Shown here in pieces: positions 1 to 7,382 of a stretch of DNA of 34,065 nucleotides. The stretch's first letter is position 1, and each line of letters starts with the position of its first letter. Below the pieces are notes generated by a model. The model had not been told where the DNA came from. It searched no databases and saw only the letters and a program-made list of their open reading frames with translations. Source of the stretch: an uncultured Pelagibacteraceae bacterium (GTDB lineage: Bacteria; Pseudomonadota; Alphaproteobacteria; Pelagibacterales; Pelagibacteraceae); contig CACGJS010000005.1 in the NCBI GenBank assembly GCA_902573385.1, forward strand, positions 1 to 34,065, given 5' to 3'. Position numbers and translations under genes: made by a program.

Positions 1-671
1 ACATAAAAAAAGGGATTAAAATTGCTTATCGTTAAAAAAAAAGAAGGAAGTCTATCAATAGAATAAAAAACACCTGAAAGAAAACTTAGTGGAGTTATGA
101 TAAAATTAGTTACAGTAGCTGTATGGTCAAATTTTTCAGCCCAAAGACCACTAATAAAACCTAATGCACCAAGAAGAAAGGACCCTAAAAAAGAAAAAAT
201 AAAAATATAAAATATATTATAAATCTGTATTTCTACTATAATAGAAAATACTAAAATTGAAATTATTGCAATAAGCAAACTTCTAGTTATGGCCGCTAAA
301 ATTATTGCCATAGATACCTCTAGAGCAGATAGAGGTGCATAGAGCATATCAACAATGTTTCCTTGAATTTTTCCAATCATTAAGGATGATACTGAATGAC
401 TAAAAGATTGAGTTAATATACTCATTGCAATTAATCCTGGCGCTAAAAAACTAATAAAAGGATATCCAAGAACATCTCCTTTTTCATCTCCTAAAGCAAG
501 TGTTAGAACAGATAAAAATAATAAGCTAGAAACTAAAGGTGATAATAAAGTTTGCTGCCACACAGCTAAAAATCTATTGCATTCTTTAAACCATAAACTT
601 TTGAATCCGATCCAATTTATTAACCCAAAATGACGGACCCCAATCTCATATTTATTTTGTAATTCAACCAT
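1..671 (-). CDS. ABC-2 type transporter permease (partial, N-terminal part)
   Basis: Translating the minus strand from the ATG at 669-671 gives an open frame of 223 codons that runs off the left edge. The product begins MVELQNKYEIGVRHFGLINW, followed by a soluble amphipathic start and at least five hydrophobic segments (for example LLSPLVSSLLFLSVLTLALG). It carries the ABC-2 family pattern of a loop with YPFISFLAPGLIAMSIL and a later FLSGVFYSIDRLP. Such permeases pair with an ATPase to export polysaccharide, lipid or drug substrates across the inner membrane. The ATPase would lie outside the window, so the substrate is unknown. It is divergent from gcrA with 129 bp between. Family call is good; specific function is not assignable. 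Confidence 0.85.
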   Translation of the reverse strand, partial: MVELQNKYEIGVRHFGLINWIGFKSLWFKECNRFLAVWQQTLLSPLVSSLLFLSVLTLALGDEKGDVLGYPFISFLAPGLIAMSILTQSFSHSVSSLMIGKIQGNIVDMLYAPLSALEVSMAIILAAITRSLLIAIISILVFSIIVEIQIYNIFYIFIFSFLGSFLLGALGFISGLWAEKFDHTATVTNFIITPLSFLSGVFYSIDRLPSFFLTISNFNPFFY

Positions 672-800
672 AAGTAAATATATCTACCGTTTTTTTTCAA
701 TTTTTGTGAAAAAAACAAGAAATTCGCTTGAATTAATTTATTTATTGTGAGTTACTGTATATAGATATAAATTAAATATATAACACAATATATAGAAATT

Positions 801-1304
801 ATGACCTGGAAAGATCCTAAAAAAGTTGAGCAATTGAAAGAATTATGGGGAAAAGGCAATACTGCAAGCCAAATTGCAGAAATAATAGGAGGAATAACCA
901 GAAATGCAGTTATTGGTAAAGCGCACAGATTAAACTTATCTGCAAAAATTAAAAGTAGAAAGTTTTCTAAAAATCAAAACCCTAATAAATTAAATACTGA
1001 GACAAATGGAAATCAAAATCGTGGAAAAAGAAGTAGATTCAAATCTCTTTTAATTGAGAAAGATTTTGAACCTGAAAACCCAAAAAGTCTAGAAGAACTA
1101 GATGAAAATTCATGTAAGTGGCCCATCGGCCATCCAGATGAAAGCTCATTTTATTTCTGTGGAAGATCTTCTTTAAAAGATTTTTCTTATTGTAAACTTC
1201 ATTTACTTTACGCTTTTCAACAACCAAAAAATAAGAAAGAAGGAACTGAAGATAAAGAAGAAGAAGTTCCTCAATTTATAGAAAAAAAAATTCAATCTGC
1301 TTAA
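801..1304 (+). CDS. gcrA: GcrA cell cycle regulator
   Basis: 167 aa. The N-terminus (TWKDPKKVEQLKELWGKG, then ASQIAEIIGG-TRNAVIGKAHRL) is the GcrA helix-turn-helix. The C-terminus has the family's Cys/His-containing domain (CKWPIGHPDESSFYFCGR, then YCKLHLLYAFQ). GcrA is an alphaproteobacterial sigma70-binding co-activator that in Caulobacter acts at promoters carrying GANTC sites methylated by CcrM. The linker is long and basic. The gene stands alone, divergent from the ABC permease and convergent with the SDR gene. The acidic tail after the C-terminal domain (KEGTEDKEEEV) is a low-complexity extension. Confidence 0.93.
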   Translation: MTWKDPKKVEQLKELWGKGNTASQIAEIIGGITRNAVIGKAHRLNLSAKIKSRKFSKNQNPNKLNTETNGNQNRGKRSRFKSLLIEKDFEPENPKSLEELDENSCKWPIGHPDESSFYFCGRSSLKDFSYCKLHLLYAFQQPKNKKEGTEDKEEEVPQFIEKKIQSA

Positions 1305-1426
1305 TTTTTAATTTTTTTTTTAACCTAATTTAAAAAATTATTATTATTTTTTATTTTAAATATTTTACTTGCTTATATAAACTTATTAATATTCTTAATA
1401 ATTAGAAATATTAACAAAATTATATT

Positions 1427-2389
1427 TTATTCTTTAACATACTTGTTTGTAGAAAATTGACCTGCATCTTTCCACATAAAACTATATTTTTCTACTTCTT
1501 TATCAAATATAGATAAGCTTGGAATGCCAATATCAAAATTAGTTTTATACTCACCAGAAGGAATATTATCATGAGCTAATAATTTTAGCTGATCTTCAGT
1601 TATTAAAGGTTTAGGAAATTTTTGCAAAATTTTAGCAGATAACTTTGCAATAAATAAAGGTAAAGGAATGATAACTCTTTTTTTATTAACGAGTTTCAAT
1701 AATCTTTTTAAAATTTCTTTAAAAGTTATAACTTCCTTTCCAATACACTCAATCGTCATCGAATTTATCTTTTTATCAATCACCTGATAAATTATTTCTG
1801 TCAAATCTGAAACATGTATAGGCATAAATTTTGTATCACCTCTATAATAAACTGGAAAAAATGGCATTCTATTTAACAATGTCATTAAGTTTGTAGTAAA
1901 GTTGTCATCCACAGAATAGACAACCGACGGTCTTAAGATAACCGAATTTGAAAAGTTATTTTTAATGTTAACTTCACCTTCTAATTTACTTTTTGCATAT
2001 TCTGAATCTTTAACTTTTTCAATACCAAGAGATGATAAATGAATGAATTGTTTAATTTTACATTCTTTACAAATTTTTGATAATAAATATGGAAAATCTG
2101 AATGAATAATTTTAAATGTATTAAACTTTCCTTTTTCATACAATATACCAATCATATTAATACATACATCTGCATGACTGACTAATTCCCTTAATTTTTT
2201 TTCATTAAAGATATTTGCCTCTACGCATTCAATCCATCCGGCAGATGCTTGCGTTTTTAAAATATAGCCTTTTTGATGAAGATTTCTTGTAACAACAGTA
2301 ACTTTATAATTATTTTTTGTTAACTTTCTAATTAAATTACGTCCTATTTGGCCACTAGCGCCAAAAATTAGACAATTTATTGGTTTCAT
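1427..2389 (-). CDS. NDUFA9-like atypical SDR (NAD(P)-binding epimerase family)
   Basis: 320 aa. The N-terminal Rossmann motif GASGQIGRNL follows the first strand (residues 8-14 region). A VTRN turn, an LSSLGIEKVKDSEYAKSK segment holding the SDR-type YxxxK (YAKSK), and ILRPSVVYSVDDNF follow. This is the pattern of the alphaproteobacterial relatives of mitochondrial complex I subunit NDUFA9. These are usually annotated as complex I NDUFA9 subunit family proteins, and their bacterial role is uncertain (quinone or complex I assembly has been suggested). It is divergent from rnd with only 16 bp between the two start codons, so its promoter must overlap rnd or lie in its own 5' end. Confidence 0.85.
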   Translation of the reverse strand: MKPINCLIFGASGQIGRNLIRKLTKNNYKVTVVTRNLHQKGYILKTQASAGWIECVEANIFNEKKLRELVSHADVCINMIGILYEKGKFNTFKIIHSDFPYLLSKICKECKIKQFIHLSSLGIEKVKDSEYAKSKLEGEVNIKNNFSNSVILRPSVVYSVDDNFTTNLMTLLNRMPFFPVYYRGDTKFMPIHVSDLTEIIYQVIDKKINSMTIECIGKEVITFKEILKRLLKLVNKKRVIIPLPLFIAKLSAKILQKFPKPLITEDQLKLLAHDNIPSGEYKTNFDIGIPSLSIFDKEVEKYSFMWKDAGQFSTNKYVKE

Positions 2390-2405
2390 ATATATATAAT
2401 TATAA

Positions 2406-3017
2406 ATGAATATTGATATTAAGCTTCATAAAATTGATATACCAGCCGATATTGAATTAGGCAACATTGTTGCTATTGATGGAGAGTTTATGGGACTTGA
2501 TGTAAAAAGAGACCCTCTTTGTTTAATTCAAATCTCATCTGGTAATCATGACGCACATATAGTTCAGCTTGATAGGGAAAAATTTGAAGCTCCCAATCTA
2601 GTAAAATTGTTTAAAAATAAATCTATAACTAAAATATTTCATTATGGAAGGGCTGATATGGCTCATATTAAATATTATTTAAAAGTTAATGTCGAAAATA
2701 TCCTTGATACAAAAATTGCATCAAAACTAGCCAGATCTTATTCTGACAGTCACTCATTAAAAGTTTTAATTAAAGAATTTATAAATATAGATATTAGCAA
2801 ACAATTTCAAAATTCTGATTTTGGAGGTGAACTTACTGAGGCTCAATTAAAATATTGTGCAAATGATGTTATTTATCTTCATAAGATTCATAATGAACTT
2901 AACAAAATTCTAGTGAGAGAAAAACGAATAAATTTATATAAAGATTGTCTAAAATTTTTACAAACTAGAGTTGACCTAGATCTAGCTTCGTTTAAAGATG
3001 ATATTTGGTCTCATTAA
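2406..3017 (+). CDS. rnd: Ribonuclease D (short form)
   Basis: 203 aa DEDDy 3'-5' exoribonuclease. Exo I is AIDGEFMGLD (DxE), exo II is FHYGRADMAHI, and exo III is YCANDVIYLHKI with the catalytic tyrosine four residues before the Asp. The protein ends soon after the catalytic domain and lacks the HRDC domains of E. coli RNase D, as is usual in alphaproteobacteria. It trims tRNA and other RNA 3' ends in the cytoplasm. It heads a long plus-strand run, and its TAA is followed directly by the ATG of kdsD. The rnd-kdsD-lptC order is a common alphaproteobacterial arrangement. Confidence 0.92.
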   Translation: MNIDIKLHKIDIPADIELGNIVAIDGEFMGLDVKRDPLCLIQISSGNHDAHIVQLDREKFEAPNLVKLFKNKSITKIFHYGRADMAHIKYYLKVNVENILDTKIASKLARSYSDSHSLKVLIKEFINIDISKQFQNSDFGGELTEAQLKYCANDVIYLHKIHNELNKILVREKRINLYKDCLKFLQTRVDLDLASFKDDIWSH

Positions 3018-3989
3018 ATGAAAAAAAAGAATTATAAAAAAATTGCAAAAAATGTAATTGAGCTAGAAATAAAAGCGCTACAAAAATTAAAAGCGTCATT
3101 AAATAATTCTTTTGATAAAGCAGTAGACGCAATAGTAAAATGTCAATCTAAAACTATTTTATGTGGTGTTGGAAAAAGTGGTTTAATTGCCTCTAAAATT
3201 GCTGCAACACTTTCGTCTGTTGGAAGCCCTTCATTTGCTCTTTCAGCCAGCGATTGTTCTCATGGAGACTTAGGAAGTATTTCAAAAAAAGATATTCTTA
3301 TTTTAATTAGTTATTCAGGTGAAACTCAAGAATTAAAAAATATAATTCAATATGCAAACCGAAATAAAATAAAATTAATTGGAATTGTTTCAAAGAAAAA
3401 TTCTACACTTTATAAAGCGGCAGATATAAAACTATATATCCCAGAAGTAAAAGAAGCTGGCCTAGGTGTAGTGCCTACTTCAAGTACAAGCATTCAATTA
3501 GCGATAGGAGATGCACTCGCTGTGGCAAGCTTAAATAAAAAAAAATTTAATAAATATGATTTTTCTAAACTTCATCCAAGCGGAAGCTTAGGTGCCCAAC
3601 TTAAGAGTGTAGAAGACTTGATGATAACTGGAAGCAAAATTCCTTTTATAAATGAAAATCAAAAAATGAAAAATGCACTTAAAATAATAACAAATAAAAA
3701 TCTTGGTGTCTTAATTGTAAAAAACAAACAAGGAAAAACTACAGGAATAATTACAGATGGACAAATACGAAGGATCAGTCAAAAGAATAAAGATTTACAA
3801 AGTTTACAAGTTAAGCAAGTAATGACTAAAAACCCAATTAGTATAGATAAAAGTACGTTGGCTGCTAAAGCTTTAAGTATAATGAATGATAAAAAAATTA
3901 CCTGCTTATGCGTAACTAATCAAAATATAAAGAACAAAACAATTGGTATTTTACACATTCATAATATTCTTGAAAACAGCATACAATAA
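3018..3989 (+). CDS. kdsD: Arabinose-5-phosphate isomerase (KdsD/KpsF)
   Basis: 323 aa. The SIS sugar-isomerase domain (about residues 35-180) shows GVGKSGLIASKIAATL, CSHGDLG, SYSGETQEL and VPTSSTSIQLAIGDALAV. The conserved LHPSGSLG carries the catalytic His. Two CBS domains follow (about 205-320), including a MTKNPISI segment. The enzyme converts ribulose 5-phosphate to arabinose 5-phosphate, the first step of Kdo synthesis for LPS. It abuts rnd and lptC with zero spacing, so co-transcription and translational coupling are likely. The residue before the SHGDLG motif is Cys, preceded by Asp, where many homologues have a Glu-Ala pair. Confidence 0.94.
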   Translation: MKKKNYKKIAKNVIELEIKALQKLKASLNNSFDKAVDAIVKCQSKTILCGVGKSGLIASKIAATLSSVGSPSFALSASDCSHGDLGSISKKDILILISYSGETQELKNIIQYANRNKIKLIGIVSKKNSTLYKAADIKLYIPEVKEAGLGVVPTSSTSIQLAIGDALAVASLNKKKFNKYDFSKLHPSGSLGAQLKSVEDLMITGSKIPFINENQKMKNALKIITNKNLGVLIVKNKQGKTTGIITDGQIRRISQKNKDLQSLQVKQVMTKNPISIDKSTLAAKALSIMNDKKITCLCVTNQNIKNKTIGILHIHNILENSIQ

Positions 3990-4601
3990 ATGTGGAAAAA
4001 GATTTTTATTCAAATAATTTTATTTCTGTTAATTATTTTTTTAATTTTTTATACATATAAAATTTATTTTAAAAATGAAAAAAAAGTTGAAATAAATGGA
4101 ATTCAAGATATCCAAAAAGAAAATATAATTAATTCTGATAGTTCTCTTTTAAAAGAAAATGAAGAGGCTCCTAATTTAATTAAAGATCTAAAATATATTT
4201 CAAAGGATATTTTAGGAAATGAATATATAATTAGTTCTGAATACAGTACATTAAATTTAGAAAAAACTAATATTATAAATATGGAAGATGTTAGTGCTAC
4301 GATAACCATGCTAGACAAAGAACCAATATTTGTAAAGTCAAAATTTGCAATATATGATAATGAGAGTTATGAAACTATCTTTTTTGATAATGTTGTGATT
4401 AATTACATTGATAATATAGTTAATAGTGAAAAATTTGAAATATCAATTAAAGATAATTTTGCACAGGTTTCAGAAAAGGTAATATATCAAAATCCGAATA
4501 TAAAACTTGAAGCAGACGTAATAGAAATTGACTTACTAACAAAAAACTCTAAAATTTTCATGATTGATAATAAAAAAAAAATAAAAATAATTAATAAATA
4601 A
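3990..4601 (+). CDS. lptC: LptC, periplasmic bitopic protein of the LPS transporter
   Basis: 203 aa. One N-terminal membrane helix (about residues 4-25, FIQIILFLLIIFLIFYTYKI) anchors a beta-rich periplasmic domain, as in LptC. The domain has alternating strands such as SATITMLDKEPIFVKSKFAIY and FFDNVVINYIDN. LptC links the LptB2FG ABC transporter to the periplasmic LptA bridge. Context supports the call: kdsD is directly upstream and lptB starts 3 bases after its stop. Primary sequence similarity in this family is weak, so the identification rests on topology, length and position. No separate lptA lies between lptC and lptB. Confidence 0.8.
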   Translation: MWKKIFIQIILFLLIIFLIFYTYKIYFKNEKKVEINGIQDIQKENIINSDSSLLKENEEAPNLIKDLKYISKDILGNEYIISSEYSTLNLEKTNIINMEDVSATITMLDKEPIFVKSKFAIYDNESYETIFFDNVVINYIDNIVNSEKFEISIKDNFAQVSEKVIYQNPNIKLEADVIEIDLLTKNSKIFMIDNKKKIKIINK

Positions 4602-4604
4602 AAA

Positions 4605-5381
4605 GTGGCAATAATTAAAAAATTTAGAATTAAGTCCTTTAAAAAAAACAAAGTACTTGTATCTTTAAATAAAATATCTTTATCATTTGGTAAAAGAAGA
4701 ATACTTGAAGATATTAGCTTTAATATTAATGAAGGAGAAATACTTGGAATGCTAGGTCCAAATGGGGTTGGTAAATCAACAATTTTTAATATTATTACGG
4801 GACAAACTAAACCAGACAGCGGATCAATACTTTTCAATAAAGTGAATGCAACAAATTATCCTATCTACTTAAGAACTACAAAATTCAAAATAGGATATGT
4901 GCCACAATATGGTGGTTATTTTCATGACCTTACGTTAATGGAAAATTTAAATGCAATTGCAGAAATTTTAATTAAAGATCCTAGTAGGAGAATTTTTAAA
5001 ATCAATGATTTAATTTCAAAATTTGAGTTAGACTCCGTATTAAATGTAAAAGCAAAATTCTTATCCGGTGGACAAAAAAAAAAATTAGTTATTGCCTTGG
5101 CTCTATTAGGAGACCCTAAAGTTCTTCTTTTAGACGAATGTTTTGCAGCACTGGATGTTTTAACAATAAAAATGTTACAACAATTGATTGTTAACTTACA
5201 AGCTGAAAAAAATATTGGTATATGTATTTGTGACCATCAGGCTAGAGATTTACTGTCTTGTGTTGATATTGCTATAATTTTATCAAATTGTAAAATCATC
5301 GCTCATGGAACTCCATCTGAGTTAATTAATAATGACGAAGCAAAATCACACTATTTTGGTGAGTCATTTAAATTTAATTAA
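4605..5381 (+). CDS. lptB: LPS export ABC transporter ATPase LptB
   Basis: 258 aa, GTG start three bases after lptC. Walker A is GPNGVGKST, the Q-loop region is IGYVPQYGGYFHDLTLMENL, the ABC signature is LSGGQ, Walker B is VLLLDECFAALD, and the switch His lies in CDHQARDLL. The A-loop/LptB-like pattern NIITGQTKPDSGSILF fits the ATPase that drives LPS extraction from the inner membrane with LptF/LptG. Oddities: an N-terminal extension of about 15 basic residues. Also, the usual LptB LSGGERRR and DEPFAGVDP are replaced by LSGGQKKK and DECFAALD. Position after lptC makes LptB the best call over a general branched-chain-type ATPase. Confidence 0.88.
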   Translation: MAIIKKFRIKSFKKNKVLVSLNKISLSFGKRRILEDISFNINEGEILGMLGPNGVGKSTIFNIITGQTKPDSGSILFNKVNATNYPIYLRTTKFKIGYVPQYGGYFHDLTLMENLNAIAEILIKDPSRRIFKINDLISKFELDSVLNVKAKFLSGGQKKKLVIALALLGDPKVLLLDECFAALDVLTIKMLQQLIVNLQAEKNIGICICDHQARDLLSCVDIAIILSNCKIIAHGTPSELINNDEAKSHYFGESFKFN

Positions 5382-5394
5382 AAGAACTTTATAA

Positions 5395-6729
5395 ATGAAT
5401 AAAGTTATTTGTATAAATGATAAAATTAAACCTTTTAACGAAACAATAAATATTGATGGAGACAAAAGTCTTTCTATAAGATTTGCAATACTTGCAAGCC
5501 TTGCTGAAGGTAAATCAAGAGCTTTTAATCTTTTAAAATCAGAGGATGTATTAAGTACATTAAATTGTTTAAAAAAATTAGGTATAAAAATAATTATCAA
5601 AAAAAACTATTGTGAAATCTTTGGCAAAGGTCTTAACGGTTATTTTTATAAAAATGATTTAACCCTTAATGCAGGAAATAGCGGAACAGCTGCAAGACTA
5701 CTTTCAACTGCTGCATTAAATTCTCCAAAATTTATACGAATCACAGGAGATAATTCTCTTAAAAAAAGAGATATGAAAAGAATTATTAAACCACTAGAAA
5801 AATTTGGAGCTCAATTTAAAAAAAATAAAGGAACACTACCATTGTTTATCAAGGGATCTGATAGATTAAAACCTATTAAATTCTCAGAAAATCTGGGAAG
5901 TGCTCAAGTAAAATCTGTAGTTTTAATTTCTGCCTTGCTAAGTTCAAATAAAATAACAATATTAAAATGTAAACCATCAAGAACACATACGGAACTCTTA
6001 TTTAAATATCTTAAAATTCCAATTACAATAAAAAAAACAAATAAATTTGATTATATTAAGATAAGAGGAAAAAAAAGTTTTAAAGGTTTTAATTATAAAA
6101 TACCTGGTGATATTTCATCAGCTAGTTTTTTAATAGTTTTAACCCTATTATCTAAAAACTCAAAATTAACAATTAAGAATATAAATGTTAATCCTTCTAG
6201 GACAGGGATAATAACAATATTAAACAAAATGGGAGCTGCTATAAAATTAAAGAATAAAAAGATTTATAAAGGGGAGAATACTGCAGATATTTTTGTAAAA
6301 AGCATAAACAACTTAAAAGCAATTAATCTGCCAAAAAACTTTAATAATAGTACTGCTATAGATGAATTTAATTTAATATTTCTTTGTGCGGCTCTAGCAA
6401 AAGGTGTGAGCACATTTCAAGGATTATTAGAATTACAATCAAAAGAGTCAAAAAGATTAGACTGGGGTTTTAGAATGTTAAAAATGATAGGTATAAAATC
6501 TGAAAAAATTAGCAACCATGGAATTAAGATTTGGGGTAAACCTAATTTGAAATTAAATAAAAATTATATCATAAAAGATTATCTCAAAGATCATCGTATC
6601 GCTATGACTAGCATTGTTTTAGCTCTTACACTTGGTGGAAATTTTAAAATTTATAATCCAGATTCAATAAAAACAAGCTTTCCTTCATTTAAAAAAATAA
6701 TTAAAAACTTAGGCGGAAAAATAAATTGA
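5395..6729 (+). CDS. aroA: 3-phosphoshikimate 1-carboxyvinyltransferase (EPSP synthase)
   Basis: 444 aa, full length. Motifs: GDKSLSIRFAILASLAEG near the N-terminus (the conserved substrate-binding Lys and Ser-Arg region), LNAGNSGTAARLL, GDNSLKKRDMKRI, SAQVKSVVLISALLS, SRTHTELL, PGDISSASFLIVLTLL, and DHRIAMTSIVLAL near the C-terminus. It joins PEP to shikimate 3-phosphate to make EPSP for chorismate and aromatic amino acids. The 5' gap to lptB is 13 bp and the 3' end overlaps the TTG start of cmk by four bases (TTGA). The aroA-cmk-rpsA-ihfB order is widespread in proteobacteria. Confidence 0.96.
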   Translation: MNKVICINDKIKPFNETINIDGDKSLSIRFAILASLAEGKSRAFNLLKSEDVLSTLNCLKKLGIKIIIKKNYCEIFGKGLNGYFYKNDLTLNAGNSGTAARLLSTAALNSPKFIRITGDNSLKKRDMKRIIKPLEKFGAQFKKNKGTLPLFIKGSDRLKPIKFSENLGSAQVKSVVLISALLSSNKITILKCKPSRTHTELLFKYLKIPITIKKTNKFDYIKIRGKKSFKGFNYKIPGDISSASFLIVLTLLSKNSKLTIKNINVNPSRTGIITILNKMGAAIKLKNKKIYKGENTADIFVKSINNLKAINLPKNFNNSTAIDEFNLIFLCAALAKGVSTFQGLLELQSKESKRLDWGFRMLKMIGIKSEKISNHGIKIWGKPNLKLNKNYIIKDYLKDHRIAMTSIVLALTLGGNFKIYNPDSIKTSFPSFKKIIKNLGGKIN

Positions 6730-7382
6730 AAAAAAGAAAAAATATTATTACTGTAGCAATAGATAGTCCGGCTGCTGCTGGAGCAGGCTCTCAGGCAAAA
6801 CTAATTTCAAAACACTATAATCTACTACATCTCGATACAGGGCGCATATATAGACTTATTGGTAAGTTAAAATTAAAAAATGATAAAAATTTTACTTATT
6901 CTAAGATTAGAAAAATAATGAAAAGTTTAAAAATTAATGATTTAAAAAACAAAAACTTATTATCCGATAAAGTTGCTACCTCAGCATCAATAATTGCAAA
7001 AGATAAAGCTATTAGAAAAATTGTTCATGATTTTCAAAAAAAGTGTGCATATAGCCCACCTAAAAAATTTTCTGGAAGTGTTTTAGATGGAAGGGATATT
7101 ACAAGTGTGATAATGAAAAAAGCAATGTTTAAATTCTTTATAACAGCGGATGTAAAAACAAGAGCTAAAAGAAGATTTAAAGAGTTAAAGCCAAAAAATA
7201 AGAGTTTGACCTATAATGAAGTACTTAAAAGTATCAAAAAACGTGATAAAAGCGACTATAATAGAAAAATATCCCCTTTAAAAAAAACTAAAGACAGTAT
7301 CTTGATAAATTCAACTAACCATAATATAAGCAGCTGCTTTTTAAAAATAAAGCATATTATGGATAGGAAACTTAAAGCTTAA
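6726..7382 (+). CDS. cmk: Cytidylate kinase with altered P-loop
   Basis: 218 aa; TTG start overlapping the aroA stop. Cmk makes CDP/dCDP from CMP/dCMP and ATP. Family features visible: AIDSPAAAGAGSQAKLIS at residues 11-28, LDTGRIYR at 36-43, SVLDGRDITSVIMKKA, FFITADVKTRAKRRFKEL and KRDKSDYNRKISPLKK, the last two giving NMP-binding and LID arginines. Odd: where the family has GPA-x-SGKGT, this protein has SPA-A-AGAGS, so the Walker A lysine is Ala20 and the following Thr is Ser22. The rest of the enzyme is well conserved and the frame is intact, which argues for a working variant. It sits between aroA and rpsA, the standard place for cmk. Confidence 0.9.
   Translation: MKKRKNIITVAIDSPAAAGAGSQAKLISKHYNLLHLDTGRIYRLIGKLKLKNDKNFTYSKIRKIMKSLKINDLKNKNLLSDKVATSASIIAKDKAIRKIVHDFQKKCAYSPPKKFSGSVLDGRDITSVIMKKAMFKFFITADVKTRAKRRFKELKPKNKSLTYNEVLKSIKKRDKSDYNRKISPLKKTKDSILINSTNHNISSCFLKIKHIMDRKLKA

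Noticed and set aside
1305-1426. T-rich stretches and AATATT repeats after gcrA as terminators
   Set aside because: No stable GC-containing stem before a T run; typical of the AT-rich background.
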